64,000 nucleotides of DNA from Mitsuaria sp. 7 (GTDB lineage: Bacteria; Pseudomonadota; Gammaproteobacteria; Burkholderiales; Burkholderiaceae_C): NCBI RefSeq assembly GCF_001653795.1, contig NZ_CP011514.1:4708727-4772726 (forward strand), in the 5' to 3' direction. Every line of letters begins with the position of its first letter. The stretch's first letter is position 1. The position numbers and the translations under genes are program-made. The notes under the pieces were generated by a model. The model was not told where the DNA came from. It saw only the letters and a list, made by a program, of their open reading frames with translations, and ran no database searches. Positions 9,086 to 17,455 of this stretch are shown here, one piece after another.

Positions 9086-10847
9086 CCGCACCCTCCCTGC
9101 GATATTCGGCGAGCGCCGCCTGCATCGCGTTGATGAGCAGCTCCTCGGTGACTGGCTTGTGCAGCAGCATGAGGCCCGCGTCGTGGGCCTCGCGCAAGCG
9201 CTCGGGCGCAGTGTCGCCGCTCACGATCAGCGCGGGCAGTCCCGGGAACGCGCTTCGCAGCGAGCGCACCGCGCTGATGCCGTCCTCGCCGCCGCGCAGA
9301 CGGAAGTCGGTCAGCAGCAGGTCCGGCTGCTGGCCCATGCTCTTGAGCAGGCCCTCGCGCGTGCTGCCGGCCAGCAGCACCTGGCAGCCGTGCGCCGTCA
9401 GCAGCGCGTGCATCGCGACGCGCACCGGCTCCTCGTCGTCGATCACCAGCACGCGCATGGGCGGCAGCGCCGGGCCTTGCGTCGGCGCGGCGCCCGGCCG
9501 CACCAGCGCGATGTCGGCGGCGGTCACGTTCAGCATGAAGCTCGAGCCGTGGCCCGGGGTCGAGCGCAGCGCCAGGTGCAGGTCCAGCAGGTCCACCAGC
9601 CGCGTCACGATGGACAGGCCCAGCCCCAGGCCCTTGGCGCGGTCGCGCTCCGGATTCCCGACCTGGTAGAACTCGTCGAAGATCCGCTGCTGCTCGTGTT
9701 CCGGGATGCCCATGCCGGTGTCGCGCACCGACAGGCGCCAGACTTCCTCGTCCTGGCCGCGGTTGACCTCGATCGCCACCTCGCCGCGCGCCGTGTACTT
9801 CAGCGCGTTGTCGATCAGGTTGCGCACCACGCGCTCCAGCAGCACGGGGTCGCTCTCGACGCAGGCCTCCGGCGGGCAGTCCAGCCGCAGCAGCAGGTGC
9901 TTGCGGATGGCGGCCGGCTGGAACTCCCGCTGCAGCCGGCCCAGCCAGGGCTGCAGGGCGAAGACCTGGTTGTTCACGGGCACCACGTTGGCGTCGAGCT
10001 TGGAGATGTCCAGCAGCGCGTCCATCTGCGAGGACAGCGAGTGCAGCGCCAGGTTCATCTGCGTGACGATGAGGCGGCCCTCGTTGTCCAGCGGCCGCTT
10101 GTCCAGCGCCGCGCCGAACAGCGACAGCGTGTGCATCGGCTGGCGCAGGTCATGGCTGGCGGAGGCGAGGAAACGCGTCTTCGCCGCCATCGCCGATTCC
10201 GCCTGTGCGAGCGCCTGGCGCAGCTGCTGGTTGCTCTTGTTCTGCTGCAGCCGGATCAGCACCGATTCGGCGAAGACGCGGTAGGTGTCGCGCGCCAGGC
10301 CGGTCAGGATCAGGCCGAAGAAGACGATCAGCGCCGACAGCACCCAGTCCAGCCAGCGGTGCTCCGCGCCGGGCTCGTGGAACAGCCCCCACGACAGCGC
10401 CGTGGCGAGCGTCACCGGCCAGAGGAAGACCTGGAAGACCACGCGGTGCCCGGCGGTCGTCGCGACCGCGCCCGCGCACAGGCCCAGCAGCACGATGGTC
10501 TGCACCATCCGCTGGAAGTCGCTCAGGTGGGGGGCGGCGATCAGCGAGGCGCTGAAGGCCAGGCCGTTGGCCAGGCTCAGCCACACGGCCCAGTCCATGC
10601 GCTGCTCGAGCGGGCGGTCCTGCATCTCCGGCAGCCGGCCCAGCACGGCCCAGCGCGTCACCAGCACCGCGTAGACGATGGCGAGCCATCCGTAGGCCAG
10701 CCAGGGCGACATCACGCTGGCCGCCATCACCGCCATCATCAGCGCGGCGATGCTCACCGGATACGGGACGCGGCGGCCCTGCTTGCCGATCAGGCGCAGC
10801 AGCTCGAGCTCGACGCTCGCCTGCTCGGCGCTGCGCTCACCCGCCAT
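9045..10847 (-). CDS. hybrid sensor histidine kinase with C-terminal receiver
   Basis: A 600-aa membrane kinase. About six hydrophobic segments fill residues 28-190 without a large periplasmic loop. A short coiled region follows, then HisKA with phospho-acceptor H232 in ASASHDLRQPMHT, a HATPase with NLIDNALKY and GLGLGLSIV, and a receiver (about 470-590) with the acceptor Asp in LLLTDFRLRG and a conserved Lys in LLHKPV. No DNA-binding output gene lies next to it. Its end overlaps the GMC/hydrolase gene by 41 bases, so the kinase and both enzymes are probably one transcript. The sensed signal is unknown. Confidence 0.93.
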   Translation of the reverse strand: MAGERSAEQASVELELLRLIGKQGRRVPYPVSIAALMMAVMAASVMSPWLAYGWLAIVYAVLVTRWAVLGRLPEMQDRPLEQRMDWAVWLSLANGLAFSASLIAAPHLSDFQRMVQTIVLLGLCAGAVATTAGHRVVFQVFLWPVTLATALSWGLFHEPGAEHRWLDWVLSALIVFFGLILTGLARDTYRVFAESVLIRLQQNKSNQQLRQALAQAESAMAAKTRFLASASHDLRQPMHTLSLFGAALDKRPLDNEGRLIVTQMNLALHSLSSQMDALLDISKLDANVVPVNNQVFALQPWLGRLQREFQPAAIRKHLLLRLDCPPEACVESDPVLLERVVRNLIDNALKYTARGEVAIEVNRGQDEEVWRLSVRDTGMGIPEHEQQRIFDEFYQVGNPERDRAKGLGLGLSIVTRLVDLLDLHLALRSTPGHGSSFMLNVTAADIALVRPGAAPTQGPALPPMRVLVIDDEEPVRVAMHALLTAHGCQVLLAGSTREGLLKSMGQQPDLLLTDFRLRGGEDGISAVRSLRSAFPGLPALIVSGDTAPERLREAHDAGLMLLHKPVTEELLINAMQAALAEYRREGADVSTVRGGAESPL

Positions 10848-10976
10848 GACCGGAACAGACAGCGCCTGGCCGCTGCCGCGAGGGGAACTGCATGGGTTGT
10901 GTAAAGCTTGTTCTGGGCGGGCAATATATCTTGCCGATTCCCTTCACGCCCAAGCGTTCGCCCTGCGCCACGCAGA

Positions 10977-11028
10977 TAAAACTATGCCGACCACCGCCAC
11001 CCTTGCGGGCTTTGGTAGGTCGGCATAG
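10977..11028 (-). terminator. terminator downstream of the HD-domain gene
   Basis: An 11-bp perfect inverted repeat (CTATGCCGACC at 10982-10992, GGTCGGCATAG at 11018-11028) encloses a 25-base loop. On the minus strand the stem is followed at once by TTTTATC. Position and orientation fit termination of the HD gene that ends at 11137. The loop is long, so an operator role for the palindrome is a possible alternative. The rest of the 289-base gap before the kinase shows only AT-richer sequence near 10920-10935. Confidence 0.6.
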
Positions 11029-11136
11029 CACTCCTCCCCTTGATCACTACGCTGAGGTCCAGGCAGCGAGCGATCGGGATCCAGTATGCAAAGCGACCCG
11101 CGGGTCGGATATCCCCCTCAAGAGGGAGACATTCTT

Positions 11137-11712
11137 TTACACCCGGACCCGCAACGGGGCCTGCGTGTCGCGCAACAGCTCCTCGATCAGGACCAGGTAG
11201 TAACCGAGCGGCGGCGTGCGCATGCCCGGCCGCTTCGCGAGGTCGTCCCAGCGGCGCAGCTGCAGCGAGGCGCTCGCCTGCGGATGGGCCATGAAGAGCA
11301 GCCGCTCCTCCGCGTTCATCGGACCGCCCTGCAACGCCAGGCTGTGGCGCGAGGCGTCCGACAGTCCCGGCCCGTACGCCGGGTCCGTGCTGACCAGATA
11401 GCGCTTGGCGGCGACGTGCAGCCGGATCGGCTCCACCACGGCCGGGCCCAGCCCGCCGGCGCGCAGCAGCGGCAACGCGGTCAGCTCGTGCTCGTCGTCC
11501 CGCAGGGGGGTGGCGGGACCGCCGTCCATCAGCTGCCCGATGTCATGCAGCAGCGCGGCGACTACAAGGCTATGCTCCGCGTGGGCCCACTCGGCGAGTT
11601 GGGCGCATTGGAGCGCGTGCTCCAACGCGGTGACGGGTTCCCGGCGCTCGTCCCCGTACTGCAGGTGTCCGCGACGGTGAAACACCGCCTCGATCTTGGC
11701 GATCAGGTCCAT
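11137..11712 (-). CDS. PhnZ-like HD-domain protein (possible diiron oxygenase)
   Basis: A 191-aa HD-domain protein resembling the phosphonate-degradation HD family (PhnZ and relatives). Metal-ligand motifs are EHA (H32), LLHDIGQL (H56-D57) and LHVAAKRYL. Near the C-terminus, GPMNAEERLLFMA and LRRWDDLAKRPG match the family. Tyr19 and Glu22 have the three-residue spacing of the Tyr/Glu pair that PhnZ uses to gate its mixed-valent diiron site. PhnZ normally works with the alpha-ketoglutarate enzyme PhnY, but no such gene is nearby. The ATG at 11712 has GGAG just upstream; a longer frame into the intergenic region lacks support. Activity is inferred; hydrolase rather than oxygenase remains possible. 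Confidence 0.85.
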   Translation of the reverse strand: MDLIAKIEAVFHRRGHLQYGDERREPVTALEHALQCAQLAEWAHAEHSLVVAALLHDIGQLMDGGPATPLRDDEHELTALPLLRAGGLGPAVVEPIRLHVAAKRYLVSTDPAYGPGLSDASRHSLALQGGPMNAEERLLFMAHPQASASLQLRRWDDLAKRPGMRTPPLGYYLVLIEELLRDTQAPLRVRV

Positions 11713-11923
11713 GGCAACTCCTAGCCATCGCTCCAAGGGCGGAGCGGGCGCCAGTCTCGACCCCGCCCATGACGGATCTGTGAAGCATGGTCGGGGCTCC
11801 CATTCAAATTGGATGAACAGTGGCCTCAGTTCCGGTGAACCGACGAGGGAGGGCGCACGCAGACACTGCATGCCAGCCCGGACCTCCTGACGCCCCAGGT
11901 TTTCCCAAGGACGCGAGCCCGAC

Positions 11924-12610
11924 ATGACCGCCATCGACCCCCAGAACAACGATCCCGACCAGCAGCCCACGCTGCCCGCCGAGACGCTCGACGCCGCGGC
12001 ACCGCCGGTGGCCGTGACGTCGCCGGCGAAGACGATGCCCCCGGTTCCGGTGGCCGTCGCGGCGCCGGTGGCGCCCGCGGGCAAGACCCGGTACGACGGC
12101 CTGGCCATGCTCTTCCACTGGGTGCTGGCGATCGCGATCATCGGCACCTTCTCGGTGGGCTGGTACATGGCCGACCTGCCCTTCTCGCTGACGCGGCTCA
12201 AGCTCTTCAACTGGCACAAGTGGGCCGGCGTGACCATCCTGGCGCTGTCGGCGCTGCGGCTGCTGTGGCGCCTGACGCACCGCCCGCCGGCGGACCTGCC
12301 GATGCCGGGCTGGCAGAAGCTGGGCGCCCACGCGGTGCACTGGCTGCTGTACGCGGCCTTCTTCGCGGTGCCGTTGAGCGGCTGGGCCTACAGCTCGGCG
12401 GCCGGCTTCCCGATCGTGTGGTTCGGCGTGCTTCCGCTGCCGGACTTCGTCGGCAAGGACAAGGAACTCGCCGAATCGCTGAAGCAGGTCCACCAGTTCT
12501 TCGCCTACGGGTTGGGCCTGCTCGTCCTTGCCCACCTTGGCGCCGTGGTCAAGCATGTCGTCCTCGACAAGGACGGTCTGCTGCGGCGCATGCTCCCCGG
12601 CCGCGCCTGA
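11924..12610 (+). CDS. cytochrome b561 family protein
   Basis: A 228-aa inner-membrane protein. An N-terminal ~50-residue Pro/Ala-rich tail is followed by four hydrophobic helices. His residues that can bind two b-type haems are seen in LFHWVLA, FNWHKWAG, HAVHWLLY and VHQFFAYG...LAHLG. Family members pass electrons from the quinone pool to periplasmic partners. The gene is followed after 81 bases by two yceI genes on the same strand. Cytochrome b561 next to YceI is a recurrent pairing, and YceI proteins bind isoprenoid quinone-like lipids in a beta-barrel, so a shared quinone or oxidative-stress role is plausible. Confidence 0.93.
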   Translation: MTAIDPQNNDPDQQPTLPAETLDAAAPPVAVTSPAKTMPPVPVAVAAPVAPAGKTRYDGLAMLFHWVLAIAIIGTFSVGWYMADLPFSLTRLKLFNWHKWAGVTILALSALRLLWRLTHRPPADLPMPGWQKLGAHAVHWLLYAAFFAVPLSGWAYSSAAGFPIVWFGVLPLPDFVGKDKELAESLKQVHQFFAYGLGLLVLAHLGAVVKHVVLDKDGLLRRMLPGRA

Positions 12611-12691
12611 GCGCACCGACCCCGATCGACCCGGACAACACCTGACCCCCAACGGGGATCCAAGTCCCTTCATAGACCCGCAGAGGACCAC

Positions 12692-13333
12692 ATGACCGCA
12701 CGCATGGCCACCCATCTCTCGATCACCGCGCTGTCGGTGCTGAGCGCCGCCTTCATCCTGGTGGCGCCGGCGATGGCGCAGACCAAGCCGGCGGCTGCGC
12801 CTGTCGCGGCGGCTCCCGCCACGGCAGCGGCCGCGCCCAAGCTGGTGCCGGCGCAGAGCGACATCGCCTTCACCTTCCGCCAGATGGGCGTGCCGGTGGA
12901 TGGTCACTTCAAGAAATTCGACGCTCAACTGGCCTTCGATCCGAAGAACGCCGCCGCCGGCAAGGTGACCTTGTCGATCGAGCTGGGCAGCGCCACGCTG
13001 GGCGACGCCGCGACCGACGCGGAGCTGGTCAAGCCCGAGTGGTTCAACGTCAAGAAGGTGCCGACGGCCACCTTCCAGAGCACGGCGCTGAAGGCGCTGG
13101 GCGGCGGCAAGTTCGAGGCCACCGGCAAGCTGACCATCAAGGGTCAGGTCAAGGACGTGGTCGTCCCGGTCGCGCTGGCGCAGGCCGGCGGCACGACGAC
13201 GGCGACCGGCGCGTTCGCGATCAAGCGCCTGGACTTCAACATCGGCGAAGGCGAATGGAAGGACACCTCCATCGTCGCCAACGACGTGCAGGTGAAGTTC
13301 AAACTGGCCATCACCGGCATGGCGCCGTTGTAA
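12692..13333 (+). CDS. yceI: YceI family periplasmic lipid-binding protein
   Basis: A 213-aa protein with a Sec signal peptide (cleavage likely after APAMA, about residue 29) and an Ala/Pro-rich spacer before the YceI lipocalin-like barrel. Family features are SDIAFTFRQMGVPVDGHFKKF near the start, EWFNVKKVPTATFQS in the middle and a final strand ending in KFKLAITGMAPL. YceI proteins bind polyisoprenoid lipids in the periplasm. AGAGGA precedes the ATG. It lies between the cytochrome b561 gene and a second, clearly diverged yceI copy. Confidence 0.93.
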   Translation: MTARMATHLSITALSVLSAAFILVAPAMAQTKPAAAPVAAAPATAAAAPKLVPAQSDIAFTFRQMGVPVDGHFKKFDAQLAFDPKNAAAGKVTLSIELGSATLGDAATDAELVKPEWFNVKKVPTATFQSTALKALGGGKFEATGKLTIKGQVKDVVVPVALAQAGGTTTATGAFAIKRLDFNIGEGEWKDTSIVANDVQVKFKLAITGMAPL

Positions 13334-13444
13334 ACCCCGATTCTTTCCAACCGGTCCGGGTCCTTCGCCCGGTTCCTTTCCATCGCGGTACCCGCCGCGG
13401 TTTCCACCACTGTTGCGACCCCTGGTCGACAAGGACCCATTACC

Positions 13445-14017
13445 ATGATGAAGAAAGCCCTGCTGCTCGCCTCCCTGATCGCCGTCACCGGCCTGGCGCA
13501 AGCCGAAGCCGCGACCTACGCGATCGACCCGACGCACACCTACGCCACGTTCGAGATCAAGCATTTCGGCACCTCGACCAACCGCGGCCGCTTCGAGAAG
13601 AAGGAAGGCACCGTGCAGTTCGACAAGGCCGGCAAGTCGGGCAAGGTCGAGATCACCTTCGACATGAACGGCATCAGCACCGGTTCGTCGCAGTTCGACA
13701 CCCACCTGAAGAGCAAGGACTTCTTCGACGTGGCCAACAACCCGACGGCCAAGTTCGTCGGCGACAAGTTCACCTTCTCCGGTGACAAGGTCGCGACGGT
13801 GGCCGGCCAGTTGACGCTCAAGGGCAAGACCGCGCCGGTGACCCTGACGGCCACCAACTTCAACTGCTACGAGAACCCGATGCTCAAGCGCGAAGTCTGC
13901 GGCGGCGACTTCGAGACCACCTTCGACCGCACCGCCTTCGGCGTCGACTACGGCATCCAGTACGGCTTCTCCAAGGACATCAAGGTCATCGTCCAGGTCG
14001 AGGCCGTGAAGCAGTAA
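13445..14017 (+). CDS. yceI: second YceI family periplasmic protein
   Basis: A 190-aa YceI protein with a cleavable signal peptide (MMKKALLLASLIAVTGLAQA). It is closer than its neighbour to E. coli YceI: TYAIDPTHTYATFEIKHFGTS at the barrel entrance, a central SKDFFDVANNPTAKFV, and a Cys pair (NCYENPMLKREVCGG) that could form a disulfide. It follows the first yceI after 111 bases and ends just before a hairpin terminator, so it closes the b561-yceI-yceI unit. The paralogues share fold motifs but little residue identity, which argues for different ligands. Confidence 0.95.
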   Translation: MMKKALLLASLIAVTGLAQAEAATYAIDPTHTYATFEIKHFGTSTNRGRFEKKEGTVQFDKAGKSGKVEITFDMNGISTGSSQFDTHLKSKDFFDVANNPTAKFVGDKFTFSGDKVATVAGQLTLKGKTAPVTLTATNFNCYENPMLKREVCGGDFETTFDRTAFGVDYGIQYGFSKDIKVIVQVEAVKQ

Positions 14018-14050
14018 TCCCCTCGGGAACACTTCACAACCAATGCCGGA

Positions 14051-14080
14051 AGGCCCGCGGAAGCGGGCCTTTCGCGTTTG
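14051..14080 (+). terminator. Rho-independent terminator after the yceI pair
   Basis: An 8-bp perfect stem AGGCCCGC / GCGGGCCT with GGAA loop (14051-14070), followed by TTCGCGTTT. It lies 33 bases after the yceI stop and just before the stop of the convergent Abi-like gene. The T tract is imperfect. Confidence 0.75.
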
Positions 14081-14088
14081 TGGCGTTG

Positions 14089-15030
14089 CTACACCGCGGC
14101 CGTGACGGGGACGCCGGCAGCCATGGATATCAACCGCCCGCTGTTCGCGTGGTCTGCCATGAATGCCGTCACCGCGTGCGTCGTGCAAAGCTTGTTGAAC
14201 CAGTCCCAACCGAATGAGGCTCGATAGGCGGCCGCAGACTCCGGCGAACTCCATGCAAGCAACTGATGCAGTTCCTCATGAAACTGCCGGAACGCGGCCA
14301 CAGTATGGCTCCAGTGGCTGCTGCGCTGATGGCCGCTTGCAAACCAGTGCGCCTTCCAGATGGGTTCGAAGTGACAGACCCGGTTCCTCAATTGCTGAAG
14401 GCGCTTCATCCGAAGCAGCACGGGTTGCCTGTTGACCTCCCGGCTCCAATACGGCGGCTTCGAGTGCGGATGATGCGGGAAGACTTCCGTGAACGTCCTC
14501 GGCGCGTGTCGATTCGACAGGCCTTCCAGCAGATTCGGCCAGAACCCGAACGATAGGCATGCCACGACCGCGTCCGGTGACGGTTGCGGCTGCTTGCGCA
14601 TGGGCGGGTTGCCTTCGGACAGCAAAAATTCGATCCGCTCGAACGATTTCCCCTTCAGCGGGATCGCGCCAGGCACTGCCCGGTCATACCAGGCAAAGGA
14701 CGCGCTGGACTGCGCCGAGACCTGCATCGAGAGGGATCGATGAATCGCATTCCGCAACACCACCTCGACCAGTCCAACGAACGGATGGATGCTGGCACTC
14801 AGCGCCTGCGCCCACTGGTAGCAGCCCAATGTCGCTGTATCCGATGCCGGCGCAAACGCAGCGCTGTACGGTGTCATCCGAGCAGCGGACAAGCATTGGA
14901 GGACCTCAGTCGCCGTCGACTCTGACGCGAACTGCGAGATCGTCAATTGCGGCGCTTCCGCTCGTGGAAGAGTTTGACTCGTCAAGTTCAACTCGCTAAT
15001 CTCCAGCCCCGTAGGCACTGCGGATCCCAC
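14089..15030 (-). CDS. Abi-like protein with HEPN-type RxxxxH motif
   Basis: About 313 aa. It resembles the Abi family linked to phage exclusion: LQCLSAARMTPYSAAF at the start, CYQWAQALSASIHPFVGLVEVVLRNAI in the first third, VVACLSFGFWPNLLEGL in the middle, and LQQLRNRVCHFEPIW towards the end. RNRVCH fits the RxxxxH active site of HEPN ribonucleases. Base composition is lower in GC than the flanking genes. The start is uncertain: GTG at 15030 has AAGAGG seven bases upstream, while GTG at 15018 and TTG at 14991 are alternatives; the frame remains open to 15150 but crosses a hairpin. It is a single gene without a partner, so phage defence is an inference from family. Confidence 0.75.
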   Translation of the reverse strand: MGSAVPTGLEISELNLTSQTLPRAEAPQLTISQFASESTATEVLQCLSAARMTPYSAAFAPASDTATLGCYQWAQALSASIHPFVGLVEVVLRNAIHRSLSMQVSAQSSASFAWYDRAVPGAIPLKGKSFERIEFLLSEGNPPMRKQPQPSPDAVVACLSFGFWPNLLEGLSNRHAPRTFTEVFPHHPHSKPPYWSREVNRQPVLLRMKRLQQLRNRVCHFEPIWKAHWFASGHQRSSHWSHTVAAFRQFHEELHQLLAWSSPESAAAYRASFGWDWFNKLCTTHAVTAFMADHANSGRLISMAAGVPVTAAV

Positions 15031-15394
15031 TCCCGCACCTCTTGGCAGGTTCCAAAGCCGGTGATGCCCGCAGCAGCAGTAGAGCAAGACGCCACCTTCG
15101 GGTGGCGTTGAGCTTTCTGGGTCGCAGAACGCTGCGCAGCAGCAGGCCAAGACGTCTATCGTCCGTCGCCTTGGGTCACCCCGACATCAGCCGTGAACGA
15201 CTTCACGCAGGCAATTTGACCAATCCGGGGTACCGGCCAGCAAAGGGCCGGCTGGCCCGCGTCTTCACGCCCCATAGACCTCCGGCCTGTCGCCGTTCGG
15301 TGCAGTCCATCCCGCCGTCCGCACGGCGCGTCGCCCGCCGCCCCGGGGACCTCGGGGTCTTGCGTAAAGTGCGCTCCATACGACAGGTCCTCCC
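15031..15394. other. gene-free stretch between Abi-like gene and LytS operon
   Basis: This 364-base gap separates divergent genes. It holds the hairpin at 15089-15108 and presumably the promoters of both flanking units, but no convincing -35/-10 pair was found. Frames that cross it are Cys- and Arg-rich and look non-coding. Confidence 0.5.
15089..15108. terminator. orphan UUCG-loop hairpin
   Basis: A perfect 8-bp stem (ACGCCACC / GGTGGCGT) with a TTCG tetraloop, an exceptionally stable RNA hairpin on the plus strand. Neither strand has a clean T run next to it and no gene ends nearby. It may be a leftover terminator or an insulator upstream of the Abi-like gene. Confidence 0.45.
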
Positions 15395-16939
15395 ATGAAC
15401 GCGCCGACTCCCGCCTCCCCCACCCCGCGCCAGCGCTGGCAGAGCTTCATGAAGACTGCCGAGCAGGTCTTCCACGCCTACGGCAACTGGCTGGTCTCCA
15501 TCACCTGGAAGCGCTTCACGCTGCTGGCGGTGATGCTGATCATCGGCGCCAACATCCTCCAGACCCTCCCGCCCTTCTCCTTCAGCTGGCAACTGCCGGT
15601 CGAGACGACCGAGACCATCCATCCGCCCAAGGACCTGCGCCGCGATCGCAACGCCGACCGCGACCGCCGCGACAAGGAGCGCGCCGCCGAGGTGGAGAAG
15701 AAGGTGGCCGAGGCGCAGAAGAAGGTGGAGAAGGCCACGCAGCCCGCCGACGCCGCCAATGCCGGCTCCGAGGCCGGGCACGGCGCCTCCGACGCGGTCG
15801 AGGGCGAAGGCCTGCGCTACGAGGTCCAGATCGACAGCCGCGGCGTGCGCATCGTGCCGCGCCATCCGGTCGCGGCCGCCGCCAGCGCCGCCTCCGCGGC
15901 GGACGCCGAAGGGGCCGTCGATCCCAGCCTGCCGTCCGTCGACATCCGCATCCCGAACGAGAAGCAGCGCGAAGCCATCCGCGACGCGGTGAAATCCGCC
16001 GCCGCCGACGCCAAGCGCGCCCTGGAGGAAGCCGCCGAGGAAGCCCGCCAGGCCAAGGCCGACGCCGAGGAAGCGCGTGACGAGCTCGAACAGGTCCAGC
16101 GCGAGACCTCCCGCAAGACCCGGTACCGCACGGTGCACCTGGGCGACTTCCTGGACAAGCTGGCCGTCCTGGTGGTGCTGGCCTCGGCGCTGCTGAAGGC
16201 CACCTACAAGGGTCGCCTGCAGGCCGAAGTGAAGGCCGCCAAGGCCACCGAGACCGCCGAGGCCGAATCGCTGCGCCGCCAGGTCGTCGAGGCCCGCATG
16301 GCCGCGATGCAGGCGCAGGTCGAGCCCCACTTCCTGTTCAACACGCTGGCCTCCATCGACCACCTGATCGAGACCGATCCGCCGCGCGCCTCGCAGATGC
16401 AGAAGAACCTGATCGCGCTGCTGCGGGCCTCGATGCCCACCATGCGCGAGGCCAACGCCAACGGCGGCGTGCGCGACCTGGGCCGCGAGATGGCCGTCAT
16501 CCGGCCCTACCTCGAGATCTTGCAGGTCCGCATGGAAGAGCGCCTGGTGTCCCGCATCGAGGTGCCCGACGGCCTGCTGTCCGCCGAGTTCCCGCCCATG
16601 ATGATCCAGAGCCTGGTCGAGAACGCCATCAAGCACGGCCTCGAGCCCAAGGCCGAAGGCGGCAGCCTGCTGCTCAAGGCCGAGATCGTCCACGGCAAGC
16701 TGCAGGTCACCGTCGCCGACACCGGCCTGGGCTTCGGCCGCGCCGCGACCTCGGGCACCGGCGTCGGACTGGCCAACATCCGCGAGCGCCTCTCGCTGCT
16801 CTACGGCAAGGCCGCCAGCGTCACCGTCGCCGAGAACCAGCCCTCCGGCACCGTCGTGATCATCACCGTCCCCTACCGGACGTCCTCCCACCACGCCCCC
16901 GAACAAGGGTCGCCAGGATCGCAAGGAGCACACGCATGA
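15395..16939 (+). CDS. LytS-type sensor histidine kinase
   Basis: A 514-aa kinase of the LytS/YehU (His_kinase) class. One hydrophobic segment lies at about 41-58. An extracytoplasmic region of about 190 residues follows, containing Lys/Glu/Ala-rich coiled coils (about 75-120 and 195-240), then a second hydrophobic segment at about 251-270. The catalytic part carries the acceptor H312 in QVEPHFLFNTL, then SLVENAIKHGLEPK and a glycine box GTGVGLANIRERL. The coiled-coil sensor is unlike the usual multi-pass LytS input. The stop overlaps the next start (ATGA), and a LytTR regulator follows one gene later, so these three form one operon. Confidence 0.93.
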   Translation: MNAPTPASPTPRQRWQSFMKTAEQVFHAYGNWLVSITWKRFTLLAVMLIIGANILQTLPPFSFSWQLPVETTETIHPPKDLRRDRNADRDRRDKERAAEVEKKVAEAQKKVEKATQPADAANAGSEAGHGASDAVEGEGLRYEVQIDSRGVRIVPRHPVAAAASAASAADAEGAVDPSLPSVDIRIPNEKQREAIRDAVKSAAADAKRALEEAAEEARQAKADAEEARDELEQVQRETSRKTRYRTVHLGDFLDKLAVLVVLASALLKATYKGRLQAEVKAAKATETAEAESLRRQVVEARMAAMQAQVEPHFLFNTLASIDHLIETDPPRASQMQKNLIALLRASMPTMREANANGGVRDLGREMAVIRPYLEILQVRMEERLVSRIEVPDGLLSAEFPPMMIQSLVENAIKHGLEPKAEGGSLLLKAEIVHGKLQVTVADTGLGFGRAATSGTGVGLANIRERLSLLYGKAASVTVAENQPSGTVVIITVPYRTSSHHAPEQGSPGSQGAHA

Positions 16940-17388
16940 AAACGCTGTTCAAGACCTTTCTCGTCCTCGGATTCATCCTCGTCGCCGGCGCGCTGCTGCT
17001 CGGCTGGGGCGTGGTCCATCTGCTCGGCGATGTGCCGGGCGTGCACCTCACCGTCGACGGCGAGGAGGTCATCCTCAGCGGCATGGGCGTGGCCGATGCC
17101 TTCGGCGCCGGGCTCGGCCTGATCATCGCCTTCGTCGTGATGTGCCTGGTCGTGCCGCTGGTGCTGCTGCTCGGCCTCGGCCTGCCGCTGCTGATCCTCG
17201 GCGCGGTCGCGCTCGTGGCGCTGGCCGCCCTGGCGGGCGTCGGCGCGGTGGTGGGCTCGCCGCTGCTGCTGATCGGGCTCGTCGTCTGGCTGCTGGTGCG
17301 GGACAAGCCGCGCAAGACGCCGCGGGTTCCGTCCGCTCCGGCGGCGCCGACGATGACGTCCCCGGGCGAGCCCACCCTGCACGCCTGA
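16936..17388 (+). CDS. small membrane protein between LytS-type kinase and LytTR regulator
   Basis: A 150-aa hypothetical inner-membrane protein with three to four hydrophobic stretches (about 5-28, 55-78, 78-100 and 100-118), rich in Leu, Val and Gly, and a cytoplasmic Pro-rich tail. An Asp/Glu-containing loop (GVHLTVDGEEVIL) lies between the first helices. No family recognised. Its start overlaps the kinase stop and the regulator follows after 67 bases, so it may modulate the kinase, but this is context only. Confidence 0.85.
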   Translation: MKTLFKTFLVLGFILVAGALLLGWGVVHLLGDVPGVHLTVDGEEVILSGMGVADAFGAGLGLIIAFVVMCLVVPLVLLLGLGLPLLILGAVALVALAALAGVGAVVGSPLLLIGLVVWLLVRDKPRKTPRVPSAPAAPTMTSPGEPTLHA

Positions 17389-17455
17389 GTCCGCCCCAGG
17401 CCCACCTTCGAGTCCGCCGCCGGATCGACCGTCACCTGCCCTAACATCGCCTCCC

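Noticed and set aside
10892..11200. Short plus-strand frame between kinase and HD gene
   Set aside because: It crosses a terminator hairpin, has no ribosome site and antisense-type composition.
11713..14254. Minus-strand frame opposite b561 and YceI genes, and extension of the HD gene upstream
   Set aside because: The plus-strand genes have clear families, ribosome sites and signal peptides; the minus frame shows none.
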